The translations under genes and the position numbers were made by a program. Positions 29,085-37,459 of a DNA stretch of 64,000 nucleotides are shown here, piece by piece. Within the stretch, counting starts at the first letter, position 1; the number at the start of each line of letters is the position of its first letter. The stretch lies in assembly GCA_028818225.1 (NCBI GenBank), contig JAPPOG010000083.1, forward strand, positions 1-64,000, written 5' to 3'. The stretch comes from Gammaproteobacteria bacterium (lineage in GTDB: Bacteria; Pseudomonadota; Gammaproteobacteria; Pseudomonadales; Pseudohongiellaceae). The notes below the pieces were generated by a model. The model ran no database searches. It worked only from the letters and a program-made list of their open reading frames with translations, and was not told where the DNA came from.

Positions 29085-30422
29085 CTAGCTTTCCTCTTGG
29101 GTAGCCTCGGCATCTGCTGCGCGGGGCTCCGGTTTAATGACTTCTTGATAACTAACCTGCTTATCGGTAACCGCGGCTTCTTCTATTATGTAGTCAAAAA
29201 CCTGATCTTCAATGACCGTGGACTCAATTGAGGCAAGCTGCTCCTTGTTGCCGTAGTACCAGTTGATCACATCCTCCGGTGATTCGTAGGTCGCAGCGAG
29301 CTCCTCAACCTGCGCGCGCACTTTGGCAGGGTCTGCCTGGATATTTTTTTCTTTAATGACCTCGCCCAAGACCAGCCCGAGAACTACTCTTCTATTGGCT
29401 TGCTCCTTAAACAAATCATCAGGCAACATGGAAGGGTCTGCGCCCTGACCGCCCCCCATTTGCTGCATCGCCTGCACTTTTAACTGATCGATTTCTGCAC
29501 TGACCAGTGCTGCTGGAACCCCAACATCGACAATATCGATTAAGGCGTCCATGACTTTATTTTTGACCTTGTTGCGGCTCGCGGTTTTCATTTCGCGCTT
29601 CATGTTGTTGGAAACTTCTGCGCGGAACGCTTCTTCGCCGCCTTCTTCTACACCAAAGCTTTTGTAGAATGTTTCATTAACTTCCGGTAAGGCCTGCTCG
29701 CTTACGGAGTTCAGGGTAATATCAAATTCCACGGATTGACCGGCAAGATCCTCACTGTGATATTCCTCTGGAAATGTCAGCGGTATAGTAAATGCTTCGC
29801 CCGCTTTTTTACCAACAATGCCAGCTTCAAAACCAGGAATCATTCGCTCGGAACCCAACACTAAATTTGTACCCTGGGCGGCGCCACCTTCAAATTCTTC
29901 GCCGCCTTTCTTGCCCAGATAATCGATATTAACCATGTCTTTATCGGCCGCTTCCCGCTCAACAACTTCCCAGGTCTGTCTTTGCTCCCGCAGGGTCTCT
30001 ACCATCTCATCGATGTCTTTATCTGTGACCTCGGCGCTTAAGCGATCGATTTTGATCTTGGAAAAATCCGGCAACGCAATCTCTGGATATACTTCAAACG
30101 TGGCAACAAATTCGAGGTCATTACCTTCCTCGATATTAGTAGGCTCGATCTTGGGCTGACCAGCAGGCTTCAAACTTTCTTGATTGAGTGCATCGTAGTA
30201 AGTGCGACTCATCAATTCATTAATAACTTCTGCACGCACACCTTTTCCAAATTTGCTTTTCACCACTTTAAAAGGCACTTTCCCTTTGCGAAAACCTTTT
30301 AGCTGAATGGTCTTGGTCGCTTCCTGCAATCGCTCATTAACGGCGGAATCCACCTGTCCGCCAGGCACAGCGATGGTCATTTTTCGTTCTAATCCTTCAG
30401 TAGTTTCAACTGAAACCTGCAT
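29085..30422 (-). CDS. tig: Trigger factor (ribosome-associated chaperone)
   Basis: Binds the ribosome exit tunnel and folds nascent chains; also a prolyl isomerase. 445 residues. The ribosome-binding signature GFRKGKVPFKVVKSKFG is at about residues 44-60. The FKBP domain follows (VNIDYLGKKGGEEFEGG ... MIPGFEAGIVGKKAGE), then a long helical C-terminal chaperone domain. It heads the tig-clpP-clpX-lon block. A minus-strand TATAAT lies at about 30486-30491, 64 nt before the start, but its -35 region is poor. Confidence 0.97.
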   Translation of the reverse strand: MQVSVETTEGLERKMTIAVPGGQVDSAVNERLQEATKTIQLKGFRKGKVPFKVVKSKFGKGVRAEVINELMSRTYYDALNQESLKPAGQPKIEPTNIEEGNDLEFVATFEVYPEIALPDFSKIKIDRLSAEVTDKDIDEMVETLREQRQTWEVVEREAADKDMVNIDYLGKKGGEEFEGGAAQGTNLVLGSERMIPGFEAGIVGKKAGEAFTIPLTFPEEYHSEDLAGQSVEFDITLNSVSEQALPEVNETFYKSFGVEEGGEEAFRAEVSNNMKREMKTASRNKVKNKVMDALIDIVDVGVPAALVSAEIDQLKVQAMQQMGGGQGADPSMLPDDLFKEQANRRVVLGLVLGEVIKEKNIQADPAKVRAQVEELAATYESPEDVINWYYGNKEQLASIESTVIEDQVFDYIIEEAAVTDKQVSYQEVIKPEPRAADAEATQEES

Positions 30423-30754
30423 GTATTACCTCTTTAGCTCATGAATTAAATTCACGCTGTTTACAAAATCGCAGTTGCAGAGTGAATTATAAAGACAAAA
30501 CGACTCGAAGCCTTGGATGACACGCCAAACTTTAGACTCTATTTGTCAGTTAATTCAATAAGTTATCTAAAATTAGACTGCTCGCGAAGTGCGCGATTTT
30601 CCCATATAGATAGGCCAACTGCAATCTGCAAAGCCACGCAAAATATAAGGGTATCCGACGCTGAAAACCCGCATACTTTTTATAAGCGATTGAGTAGGAG
30701 AAGCTGCTTAACCTAAACTCAAGCTTCCTACTAGCCATGGACTCGCATTAACGC
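30423..30754. other. Divergent intergenic region between tig and mobA, with a hairpin before mobA
   Basis: 332 bases with no gene and no tRNA found on either strand. It must hold the promoters of tig and mobA. Near its right end an imperfect hairpin spans 30693-30732: AGTAGG/CCTACT continued by AAGC/GCTT with a two-base bulge and an 18-nt loop, ending 22 nt before the mobA start. It could shape the mobA leader; no known riboswitch is recognised. Confidence 0.4.
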
Positions 30755-31375
30755 ATGATTTCCAAAAACTTAAATTTGTATGCAGTCATTCTGGCGGGTG
30801 GCAAAGGATCCAGAATGGGAGATCAGGATAAACCCTTGCTTGAACTCAATAACACTCCGCTCATCGAATGGGGATTACAGCGAATAAAAGACCAGGTAGC
30901 CAGAGTTGTAATTAGCGTTAATCACAATAGGGAAAAGTATGAATATTTAAACCTGGATCTGGTTGGTGACGAATTTGAAAAATATCAGGGACCATTAGTA
31001 GGCATAGTCAGCGCAATGGAATGGATCATTGCAAAAGAAGAAACGCCCACTGCCCTGTTGTGTATCCCTGCTGATGTGCCATTCTTTCCGAATAATTTAG
31101 TCTCTGTGCTTTGGGATGAATTTACTCACAATTCCTGCGATGTCATCTGGTGTCAATGCGAAAAACAAATACAACCCCTGTTCTCAATCTGGTCTCTCAA
31201 CTGTAAAGACAAACTGCAAGAGGCTCTGAGTAAAGGTTTGTTTGGGCCGAAATTGGTTATGCCTTTCGTATCCAATCATCTGATAACGATAGAGCCAGAT
31301 TCCGACCTCGATTTTTTAAATATTAATGACCGAGAGACGCTTGAATCTGTACAAGAAATGATCAAATCGAGCTGA
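30755..31375 (+). CDS. mobA: Molybdenum cofactor guanylyltransferase MobA
   Basis: Attaches GMP to molybdopterin to give the bis-MGD cofactor of DMSO-reductase-family enzymes. 206 residues. The nucleotidyltransferase signature is ILAGGKGSRMGDQDKPL at residues 12-28, followed by CIPADVPFFP (metal-binding Asp) and the C-terminal DLDFLNINDRETLE typical of MobA. No mobB or other molybdenum genes are adjacent. Members of this fold with other nucleotide substrates exist, but the signature and tail fit MobA best. Confidence 0.9.
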   Translation: MISKNLNLYAVILAGGKGSRMGDQDKPLLELNNTPLIEWGLQRIKDQVARVVISVNHNREKYEYLNLDLVGDEFEKYQGPLVGIVSAMEWIIAKEETPTALLCIPADVPFFPNNLVSVLWDEFTHNSCDVIWCQCEKQIQPLFSIWSLNCKDKLQEALSKGLFGPKLVMPFVSNHLITIEPDSDLDFLNINDRETLESVQEMIKSS

Positions 31376-31564
31376 TTTTTACATTTTTGTTGCAGATAAA
31401 AATTCCGCAGAAAATTTTTCGATTATTAAGAATCATTCCTATCTGCTTGTTTCAACGCAAAAAATCAAAGGCCCACGAATTTTCAAAATAAGCTGTATGT
31501 TGGTGATTCACCTAAGAAAATTAATGTGGCTAAAAGCTGCACAAAATTAGCAAAATTTATACCG

Positions 31565-31579
31565 TGGCATACATTTTGC
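31565..31579 (+). promoter_or_regulatory. Sigma-54 (RpoN)-type promoter
   Basis: TGGCATACATTTTGC matches the -24/-12 consensus TGGCAC-N5-TTGC, with the invariant GG and GC ten bases apart. The expected start is near 31591, opening the folded leader before the DUF6316 gene. The upstream 150 bases are AT-rich and gene-free, giving room for an enhancer-binding protein. It is a single match of 15 bases, so a chance hit is possible. Confidence 0.5.
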
Positions 31580-31590
31580 GCTATTCAAAA

Positions 31591-31742
31591 AGCCTGAGGC
31601 TACGTTTATTGTGCCCATACTCGTTAGCTTAAGGTTACCTGCCGGCAATTGCCGGGGCTAAGTTGATTAGCAGTAGCCTTAAGCTAGCGGAGACCATCGA
31701 TATGGACGCTCGTTATGAGGGCCATTTACTACACAAAAAACG
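31591..31742 (+). other. Strongly folded leader before the DUF6316 gene
   Basis: Several stems follow the sigma-54-type site: AGCC-TGA-GGCT (31591-31601); a perfect 10-bp outer stem TAGCTTAAGG/CCTTAAGCTA (31625-31634 with 31677-31686); inside it the 14-bp palindrome CCGGCAATTGCCGG (31642-31655) and a competing GGCTA/TAGCC pair; then CCAT-CGAT-ATGG shortly after. No ORF of note occupies it. It could be a regulatory leader or part of a small RNA; it fits no riboswitch class I can recall. The upstream segment 31376-31564 is AT-rich with no gene seen. Confidence 0.45.
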
Positions 31743-31940
31743 ATGTCTGAATCTCGCCACCAAGACCACCTCAACACCGCCACTCCCGCTCGTAGCGACC
31801 GCGTATACAGCCAACAAAATCTCTGGTATTTCAGAACCCGTGAAGGTGAGGAAATCGGACCCTTTCGTTATCGTTCTGAAGCGGAAAGCAACCTCGACCG
31901 GTTTATAGCGCGACTTAAAGAAAAACTCCAACATAGCTGA
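31743..31940 (+). CDS. DUF6316 family small protein (65 aa)
   Basis: A 65-residue soluble protein with the conserved core LWYFRTREGEEIGPFRYRSEAE, the pattern of DUF6316 (small proteins of Pseudomonas-like gammaproteobacteria), and a basic helical tail ending LKEKLQHS. The function is not known. The ATG at 31743 lacks a clear ribosome site (AAAAAACG precedes it). It lies downstream of a sigma-54-type promoter and a folded leader, and 143 bp before the broken GAF gene. A longer overlapping frame at 31663-31908 is out of phase with this conserved core and is discarded. Confidence 0.75.
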   Translation: MSESRHQDHLNTATPARSDRVYSQQNLWYFRTREGEEIGPFRYRSEAESNLDRFIARLKEKLQHS

Positions 31941-32083
31941 TAACTCTTACACGCCCAGCTCATCGCTTATACTGGCTCCATCAGTAGGCTTGCTGTTCCC
32001 ATTAAATTAGAGGGATTGCACTACCCCTTATTCCAGTGCTGCGTTAAACTCGCGATAGCTCGCCGCACTGACACAACTCTGAC

Positions 32084-33505
32084 ATGAACTCATTCGCCAA
32101 TAATCAACGCACTATTACCATTGCCTATGGCCCCGGCTATGCGAATGCGGCCGTCTGGAATGATCTGCAATCGAAGCTGGTTATTCCTACAGAGATATTG
32201 TCTATTACTGCTGCTCAACGGTATAACCCCGCACTGATCCTACTCGATCATCACTTGCTTCGGGAAATGGACCATAAGCAGTGGGTAGAGCAGTTTCCTG
32301 ACGCAATTATCCTGGCCGCCGAGTCCATGTAAATCGACGCAGATCTGATTCTCACAAATAATCTGCCTTACCGTCAGACTATGAAGCTGATAGAGATGGC
32401 CTGTTATCAATGGGTATTGAAAAGTGAAAAGACCGATAGAGCCACGCGACGAGACACTAGCTTCAGATATTTAAACAAACTCGCAGATATCAGTATCTCC
32501 CTGTCGGCAGAAGATGACCTGATGACGCTACTGACCAAAATCCTCACGGAAGGTCAGAACATTGCATGCTGTGACGCAGCCTTTCTCTACCTGATAAATG
32601 ATATCAATGATCACGAGCGAGAACTGGTTTTCAAGCTAACCCAAAATGATTCGCTCGATTTGCCGTTTGAAGAAATGCGTTTTCCGATGGATGAATCATC
32701 TGTTGCTGGCGCCGGCCCAAACTTGTTGGAAAACCTTGATCCAGATGCATCCTTTGCGACAGTTGCTTCCGGGGCCGATCTCAGTGGTAATCTTGGCGGT
32801 TACTTTACCGGCAGCGCCACCAGTACAGGTAGTAATGGCGCTGTGGCATTGGGCTTTGAGCTGCAAGTAACAAGCTCGGCAGCTGCCGACAGCTATCAGC
32901 ATGTCTTGTACGGAACTGTCGCTGTCAACGCAAATGGTGCTCAGCAAGTTGCCGCTTCTACACCTGATGCAACGATCGAAACTCAGAATATATCTTGGGG
33001 ATCATGGGACAACCCAATTGAAGATAACTGGGTAGTCGTTAACGAAGGTTCAGGGGAGCAGGTTGAGCTGCAAAATTCCGGCTATGAAGCCAACGTGACT
33101 CCCACTCCAGTTGCCAACTTACAGGGCTCAGCTTCCTATGGTACTACCCTCGCCTCCTCTTTTATTGGTAGCGGCAGCGCGGGCAACGTTACGCGAGTTA
33201 TTGCTGGCCTCGATGTGGACTTTAATAACGGACTCATCAGCAACGGAAATTTACAAGTGCAGGTTGCGGGATCGCAAGCATGGGACATCGACTTTGCTGG
33301 CATGGTTAACAATGGCATAGTCGATCTTAACGCCCTGGGTGGCACCTTGTCTGACCCAGGCGGACTCATCAGTAACTCTATCGAGGCCAATCTTGGTGGT
33401 GTATTTACTGGCATAAATGCCGAAGCATTTGTCGGTGGGTTCGATTTAATCGACCAACTCAATCAGTTTAATCACGTAAACGGCATCTTTACGATCGAAA
33501 AGTAA
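32084..33505 (+). pseudogene. Chimeric remnant: truncated GAF signalling protein fused to the tail of a beta-rich surface-type protein
   Basis: One reading frame, broken once. Codons 1-82 (32084-32329) encode a receiver-like N-terminus (AYGPGYANAAVWNDL ... LILLDHHLL). A TAA stop at 32330-32332 interrupts it, but the same frame continues at once and runs to 33505; an ATG at 32381 could restart translation. The continuing part encodes a linker helix and the first half of a GAF domain (RYLNKLADISISLS ... FPMDESSVAG). Near 32705-32715 this changes abruptly into about 260 Gly/Asn/Ser/Val-rich beta residues with no GAF, HD or kinase features, ending GVFTGINAEAFVGGF and IFTIEK, like the C-terminus of large FecR-linked or TbpB-like surface proteins. 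I infer nonsense mutation plus deletion-fusion; the 374-residue chimera from 32381 could still be made. Confidence 0.65.
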
Positions 33506-33520
33506 ATCACAGTCAAGTTA

Positions 33521-33546
33521 AAAAAAGGGCCAGATGGCCCCTTTTT
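33521..33546. terminator. Bidirectional intrinsic terminator
   Basis: AAAAAAGGGCC-AGAT-GGCCC(C)TTTTT, with a GC stem flanked by A and T runs, lies between the plus-strand chimeric gene and minus-strand msrB. It can stop transcription from both sides. Its presence 16 bp after the chimera's stop shows that the 3' end of the fused tail gene is intact. Confidence 0.85.
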
Positions 33547-33562
33547 ATTATTCTGGTCATCC

Positions 33563-33979
33563 TTATTCCTTTTTCTCGAAGTCGAGTGACACTGAATTTA
33601 TACAATAGCGTAATCCTGACTCCGGTGGCCCGTCCGGGAAAACATGACCCAAATGTGAGTCGCATTTACTGCAGATTACCTCGGTTCTAATCATACCAAG
33701 AGAAGTGTCAGGTATTTCAGTGACGCATTCCGAGTTTGCAGGCTGATAAAAACTGGGCCAGCCAGAGCCTGAATCGTATTTATTCTCTGAGGAAAACAAG
33801 GGCTCACCGCATGCTCCGCAGCTATACATACCGGTATCTTTGTGGTCGTTGAATTTGCCCGTAAACGCTCTTTCCGTGCCCTTTTCACGCAAAACATAGT
33901 AGCTTTCCGCATCCAGCTCCCGACGCCACTCCTCCTCGGACTTGCCTGGTTTTGCGGAAGGATTATTTTCATCTGACAT
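33563..33979 (-). CDS. msrB: Peptide methionine-R-sulfoxide reductase MsrB
   Basis: Repairs methionine-R-sulfoxide in proteins using thioredoxin. 138 residues. Two CxxC zinc pairs are present ([11 protein letters not shown] and [14 protein letters not shown]). The catalytic cysteine is in [11 protein letters not shown] near the end and SGSGWPSFY is intact. The ATG at 33979 has AAGGAG-like bases (revealed on the minus strand as AGGAGTCGCC) just upstream. It is divergent from alaA, with an inverted repeat between them. Confidence 0.96.
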   Translation of the reverse strand: MSDENNPSAKPGKSEEEWRRELDAESYYVLREKGTERAFTGKFNDHKDTGMYSCGACGEPLFSSENKYDSGSGWPSFYQPANSECVTEIPDTSLGMIRTEVICSKCDSHLGHVFPDGPPESGLRYCINSVSLDFEKKE

Positions 33980-34021
33980 GGCGACTCCTTATCGATAATA
34001 TGTTTTCTAGGTATGTACTGT

Positions 34022-34045
34022 AACTTCCTGTATAATATGGAAGTT
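34022..34045. promoter_or_regulatory. Inverted repeat over a TATAAT box between msrB and alaA
   Basis: AACTTCC (34022-34028) and GGAAGTT (34039-34045) are perfect inverted repeats 10 bp apart, with TATAAT (34031-34036) in between. The placement, between divergent genes and over a -10-like hexamer, is what an operator for a dimeric repressor would have. I see no matching -35 for TATAAT and know no regulator with this site. Confidence 0.35.
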
Positions 34046-34157
34046 TTCTTGCCAGATGCATTCTGGGCTTTATATTTTACCAAATTGGATTTTGAGTTAC
34101 ATCGAAGCGCAATCGGCCGACTACACTGAAATGGCACAAATCGAAGCACTTACAGAG

Positions 34158-35378
34158 ATGTCTATAGACAGTATCGAGCAATCGGACAAACTGAGTAATG
34201 TCTGTTATGACATTCGTGGTCCGGTGCTGGAAGAAGCCAAACGGCTGGAAGAAGAAGGTCACCAGATTCTTAAGCTGAACATTGGAAACCCGGCGCCTTT
34301 TGGCTTCAATGCGCCAGACGAAATTCTCTATGATGTTATCCATAACCTGTCCGCAGCCCAGGGTTATAGTGATTCAAAGGGTCTGTATTCAGCCAGAAAA
34401 GCCATTATGCAGGAGAGCCAGCGTCTCAATATCCCTAATGTGGAGATCGATGACATCTACCTGGGCAACGGTGTAAGTGAATTAATCACCATGGCCATGC
34501 AAGCATTGATTAATAACGGTGATGAAGTTCTGATACCCGCACCTGATTACCCTCTATGGACCGCTTCTGTCAGCCTGGCTGGCGGTAACCCAGTTCATTA
34601 TGTCTGTGATGAAAGCGCCGACTGGTTTCCTTCTGTTGCCGATATCGAATCCAAGGTAAATGCAAGGACCCGGGCAATAGTCATCATCAATCCGAATAAT
34701 CCTACTGGTGCGGTTTATAGCCGCGAGATCTTACTGGAACTGATTGGTCTGGCTCGCAAACACAAGCTCATCATTTTTGCCGATGAAATTTATAGCAAGA
34801 TTATCTACGACGATGCCGAATTTATTCCCATCGCATCTCTTAGTGACGATATATTTACCGTTAGCTTTAATGGTCTTTCTAAATCTTACCGTCTGGCCGG
34901 ATTCAGATCAGGCTGGATGGTTCTGAGCGGCCCCAAACATCTTGCAACAAGCTATATAGAAGGCCTGGAAATTCTCACTAATATGCGTCTATGCGCCAAT
35001 GTGCCCGCTCAATATGCAGTGCAAACTGCTCTGGGCGGCTATCAAAGCATTAAGGAACTGATACTTCCCGGCGGCCGGTTAAAGCAGCAAAGAGATGCAA
35101 CCTGGGATTTACTCAATGCAATTCCAGGTGTCAGTTGTGTGAAACCAATGGGAGCTATCTACTTGTTCCCACGCCTTGATCCGGATATTTACAAGATTGA
35201 TGACGATGTTAAATTAATACTGGACATTCTCGAGCAGGAAAAGATTCTTTTGGTACAGGGCAGTGCTTTTAACATCAAAGACACGCAACATTTTCGAATT
35301 GTCTTCCTACCCAGGGAAGACGAACTGCAAAAAGCAATAGCACAAATTGGTAATGTGTTGACGCAATATCAAAATTAA
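34158..35378 (+). CDS. alaA: Glutamate-pyruvate aminotransferase AlaA
   Basis: PLP-dependent transaminase making alanine from pyruvate and glutamate. 406 residues from the ATG at 34158, matching the E. coli AlaA length and N-terminus (SKLxNVCYDIRGPVLEEAKRLEEEG). Core motifs are LKLNIGNPAPFGF, IINPNNPTGAVYS, ADEIYSKIIYDD and the PLP lysine in NGLSKSYRLAGFR. The open frame extends 34 codons upstream to 34056, but that part has no family counterpart. The 3' end overlaps convergent pdxB by 4 bp. Confidence 0.94.
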   Translation: MSIDSIEQSDKLSNVCYDIRGPVLEEAKRLEEEGHQILKLNIGNPAPFGFNAPDEILYDVIHNLSAAQGYSDSKGLYSARKAIMQESQRLNIPNVEIDDIYLGNGVSELITMAMQALINNGDEVLIPAPDYPLWTASVSLAGGNPVHYVCDESADWFPSVADIESKVNARTRAIVIINPNNPTGAVYSREILLELIGLARKHKLIIFADEIYSKIIYDDAEFIPIASLSDDIFTVSFNGLSKSYRLAGFRSGWMVLSGPKHLATSYIEGLEILTNMRLCANVPAQYAVQTALGGYQSIKELILPGGRLKQQRDATWDLLNAIPGVSCVKPMGAIYLFPRLDPDIYKIDDDVKLILDILEQEKILLVQGSAFNIKDTQHFRIVFLPREDELQKAIAQIGNVLTQYQN

Positions 35379-36508
35379 TGCACCGGATTAATTGCTACCC
35401 CCAGTTGATTGAGGACTTCTCCTTCAAAGCCACCAAATAAGGCTTGCGAAGCTGAAAACGATTTATATTCCCGTCTGTCAAGCAGCTGCTTACGCGCCTG
35501 ATCGAAATAATCCTCTGTGCTACCCCTGGCAACTGCTCGTTTAAATTCGGCGCTTTGTTTGGCTATGGAGAAATTACATTGCAAAAGCGGTACCAGGCTA
35601 CTAGCAGTTGCAGTAAAGCTGCCTGATGCTGGGAACGCATTCTCAGTCTGGCAAATTTTATCATTTTCAAGATTGAAATAATCGATAAATACCTTTCTTA
35701 AACAATTAACTGCCTCATATTTAGATTCCTGCGAATAACCAGCAATATGAGGAGTAGCAATAGTAGCTTTGGCAACCAGGTCAATTGATACCGCGGGCTC
35801 ATTTTCCCAGACATCAAAAACCAGTTTAAATTCCTCATGCTGTATTTTTTTCTTCAGGACTGCTTGTTCATCAACTACACCACCTCTGCAGGTATTAATT
35901 AACAAGGCGTTTTTCTTCATGCTCGATAGAAAATTCGAATCGATAAGTTTCCTGGTTGGATATTTTCCATCAATAGTAAGGGGAGTATGAACAGTTACGA
36001 TATCGCAATGCGTTAGTTCCTCCAGATCCGAGAAATCGGTTGGTTCATGTTGCAAATCCTGAACAGGAGGATCGCAAATTTTTACATTTGCACCCAGGTA
36101 TGCAAGTTTATGGGCCAGACTTTTACCAATAAAACCGTATCCAACAACGCCAATGCTCAGCTCATTAAATACCTGTGCTTGCAAATAACCGAGTTCACCT
36201 AGCGCTGCAAAACAATAGTCAACCACTGCATTGGCATTCGTGCCCTTTGCATCACAAAAATGTATGCCACGCTCTTGGAGAAGTTTTATGTCCACATGAT
36301 CTGTGCCGCTGGTGGCGGTACCGACGAATTGCAGGGAGCTATTGGACAACAGTTCTTTGTTTACGTTGGTTACTGATCTGATCAGGAGTGCATCGGCACC
36401 AGCGAGGTCAGCGTGACTTAATTCCCGGCCCGGCACCAACGTTAGCTTACCCAGATCACCAAATAACTCGGTTATGCGATAAAGATCTGCATCTGCAACT
36501 ATTTTCAT
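35375..36508 (-). CDS. pdxB: Erythronate-4-phosphate dehydrogenase
   Basis: Oxidises 4-phosphoerythronate in the DXP-dependent pathway to pyridoxal phosphate. 377 residues, family length. It belongs to the D-2-hydroxyacid dehydrogenase fold: ATSGTDHVDIKLL, the NAD motif VGYGFIGKSLAHKLAYLGA, the catalytic region NTCRGGVVDEQAVLK, and HIAGYSQESK with the catalytic His. The C-terminal PdxB dimerisation domain (about 290-377) is present. It is 12 bp after the exonuclease gene on the same strand. It overlaps alaA, whose product also needs the cofactor; that link is only positional. Confidence 0.95.
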   Translation of the reverse strand: MKIVADADLYRITELFGDLGKLTLVPGRELSHADLAGADALLIRSVTNVNKELLSNSSLQFVGTATSGTDHVDIKLLQERGIHFCDAKGTNANAVVDYCFAALGELGYLQAQVFNELSIGVVGYGFIGKSLAHKLAYLGANVKICDPPVQDLQHEPTDFSDLEELTHCDIVTVHTPLTIDGKYPTRKLIDSNFLSSMKKNALLINTCRGGVVDEQAVLKKKIQHEEFKLVFDVWENEPAVSIDLVAKATIATPHIAGYSQESKYEAVNCLRKVFIDYFNLENDKICQTENAFPASGSFTATASSLVPLLQCNFSIAKQSAEFKRAVARGSTEDYFDQARKQLLDRREYKSFSASQALFGGFEGEVLNQLGVAINPVH

Positions 36509-36520
36509 GAATTGGCTTGT

Positions 36521-37459
36521 CTATTGTGAAGTTAGGCTATTAGCCAGATTTAGCAGTCGTTTCCTATCTGATTCGCGGAAACGATATTGGCTCAGAAAAT
36601 CGACAAGACTATCCTTGTCCGGCTCACCTAATTGCAAATGACATGTGGATGCCTGAGCGAATTGTTCCTCGCTATCAGTTATCTGGCAAACAATAGTGGC
36701 TAACTCTTTACTCAATGCTGCCAGTGCTCTGTTATCTGCCAAGGCTTGCGCCAGACCTTTTGCTCCCCTTACCCCCAGTTCTGGAATCTTTTCGAGGTTA
36801 GCGTATATCTCGTCCATATCACGGTATTCCTGTAACAGTGCTTTGGCCTTTACTGGGCCAACCCCTGGCACACCGGAAATACAATCCACCGAATCACCTA
36901 TTAAGCCCAGATAGTCAGGAAACTGACGCGGGTGAACACCAAATTCATCGACGATATCACCGACATAGCGTCTTTTATTACCGCTATAATCCCATAGACA
37001 GTCATGCTCAGATGCCAATATCTGCGCGAGATCCTTGTCTTTTGACACAATGGTTACTTGTGTCGACGGATCAGCTTCGCGTGTCGATTGCGCTAGTGTG
37101 CCGATGATGTCATCAGCCTCGTACACCTTGCTGGCAAAAGAACTTAAACCGAGAATCGAACAAATTTCTCCGCAGCCTTTTAGTTGCATTTCGAGATTTT
37201 CGTCGGGCAGCTCTCTGTTGGATTTGTATTCAGGGCAGAGTTCATGACGAAAGCCGCAGAACAGACTCTCGTCATGGGCAACTGCCAGATATTTCGGTTT
37301 GGTTCGTCGCACAAATTGCAACAAAAATTGAGTAAACCCATACAGAGCGCTTAACTCTTCGCCATGTTCGTCATAGCACTCCACGAAGGGAGAAAAGTGC
37401 GCCTGAAATATGTAGATTGAGGCGTCGACTAAATAGACTTGTGGATTTTCATTTACCAT
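36521..37459 (-). CDS. xni: 5'-3' exonuclease / flap endonuclease (Xni/ExoIX-like)
   Basis: Structure-specific nuclease related to the 5' nuclease domain of DNA polymerase I. 312 residues. The metal-binding acidic residues occur in VYLVDASIYIF, AHDESLFCGFRHELCPEYKSNR, VYEADDIIGTLA and VSKDKDLAQ. The helix-hairpin-helix motif is ISGVPGVGPVKAKALL. It is longer than E. coli Xni (about 250 residues), so it may be a stand-alone PolA-type 5' exonuclease. Its start overlaps the 3' end of tusA by 11 bp. Confidence 0.88.
   Translation of the reverse strand: MVNENPQVYLVDASIYIFQAHFSPFVECYDEHGEELSALYGFTQFLLQFVRRTKPKYLAVAHDESLFCGFRHELCPEYKSNRELPDENLEMQLKGCGEICSILGLSSFASKVYEADDIIGTLAQSTREADPSTQVTIVSKDKDLAQILASEHDCLWDYSGNKRRYVGDIVDEFGVHPRQFPDYLGLIGDSVDCISGVPGVGPVKAKALLQEYRDMDEIYANLEKIPELGVRGAKGLAQALADNRALAALSKELATIVCQITDSEEQFAQASTCHLQLGEPDKDSLVDFLSQYRFRESDRKRLLNLANSLTSQ

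Noticed and set aside
31663-31908. 81-codon ORF overlapping the DUF6316 gene
   Set aside because: It is in another frame; only the 31743-31940 frame carries the conserved LWYFRTREGEEIGPF core.
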